Assembly (NCBI GenBank): GCA_951799405.1
Contig: OX637362.1
Location: 7,580,703 to 7,644,702, forward strand
Origin: Agapetus fuscipes
Lineage: Eukaryota; Arthropoda; Insecta; Trichoptera; Glossosomatidae
Length of the DNA stretch: 64,000 bases
Direction: 5' to 3'
In this document: positions 63,821-64,000 of the stretch, one piece after another
Layout of the letters: each line of letters starts with the position of its first letter
Numbering within the stretch: the stretch's first letter is position 1
Translations under genes and position numbers: made by a program
Notes under the pieces: generated by a model
Database searches by the model: none
Seen by the model: the letters and a program-made list of their open reading frames with translations, nothing else
Told to the model about the DNA's origin: nothing

Positions 63821-64000
63821 CTAAATGGGAAAATTATCAACAACAAAACTAGTTCGAATGGACACGGCACAAATTCCAAAGACCACAATATTATCACGTC
63901 ACACGGGCGAATTTCTAGAGAAATAGCAATGTTTTATTTTGTTATTGGGTGCTAAGGGCTCTAGTCGTAGACGTATGAAGTTTTCCCGCTGAGAAAAAAG

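Noticed and set aside
1..64000. bacterial-type operons, promoters or terminators, integrated virus genes
   Set aside because: No clustered frames, Shine-Dalgarno sites or viral protein motifs were seen; all coding remnants are from LINEs or piggyBac.

Overview
This is AT-rich nuclear DNA of an animal, most likely an arthropod and probably an insect. It has no bacterial-style gene packing, and non-LTR retrotransposons, SINEs, MITEs, piggyBac and hAT relics fill much of it. TAGGTAC-type oligomers would fit Lepidoptera, but the sequence does not settle the order. I recognise no intact host gene. The window reads as a heterochromatic or intergenic transposon graveyard with many datable nested insertions.

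Main families, named here for reference. RL1 is an RTE-like LINE: one long copy (35129-37549) with a 691-codon reading frame, and about 27 short copies of its 3' tail. Each tail is about 230-250 bp, carries a conserved ACACATGCAGCATGTGT-type palindrome and ends in an (AGATT)n or ATTATAG microsatellite. RL2 is a second related LINE ending in (ACAGT)n or (ACAGTT)n. CR1/L2-type LINE 3' ends lie at 21366 and 42259, and another LINE end with a (GAA)n tail lies at 48884. SINE-A has a tRNA-like head with A and B boxes (about 330 bp). SINE-B has a tRNA-Thr(CGT)-like head joined to at least three different 3' bodies (B1, B2, B3). SINE-C has another tRNA-like head and a poly-A tail. Pal is a palindromic MITE of about 130-150 bp. 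Penelope-like fragments carry CTGANGA...GAAA (hammerhead-like) motifs.

Layout. 1-9.9 kb: SINE-A and RL1 tails, a Harbinger-type MITE at 1618 and the first SINE-B copies. 10-15.3 kb: nested SINE-C in SINE-A, RL1 tail in a hAT MITE, and an almost perfect 107-bp inverted repeat. 15.8-18.2 kb: a decayed piggyBac (16072-18091) at a TTAA inside RL1 3' UTR. 18.6-31.7 kb: SINEs, LINE 3' ends and degenerate repeats. 32.1-32.8 kb: a 62-bp minisatellite. 35.1-37.5 kb: the long RL1 copy, inserted in a Penelope-like repeat. 38-43 kb: SINE-B2 and B3, a GC-rich promoter-like block at 38.7 kb, and a 70-bp minisatellite split by a LINE. 43.8 kb: a 5S rRNA 3' half fused to a SINE-B. 46-57 kb: multiple nested insertions, including a SINE-B (53112-54160) broken by a 5S rRNA fragment, two hAT MITEs and an RL1 tail. 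57-64 kb: degraded copies of the same families in very AT-rich DNA, closing with a TAGGTA-ended MITE.

No genes work together here as a pathway. The biology is the interplay of mobile elements: autonomous LINEs supply the copying machinery, SINEs and tail-only copies are presumably mobilised by it, and DNA transposons land in both.
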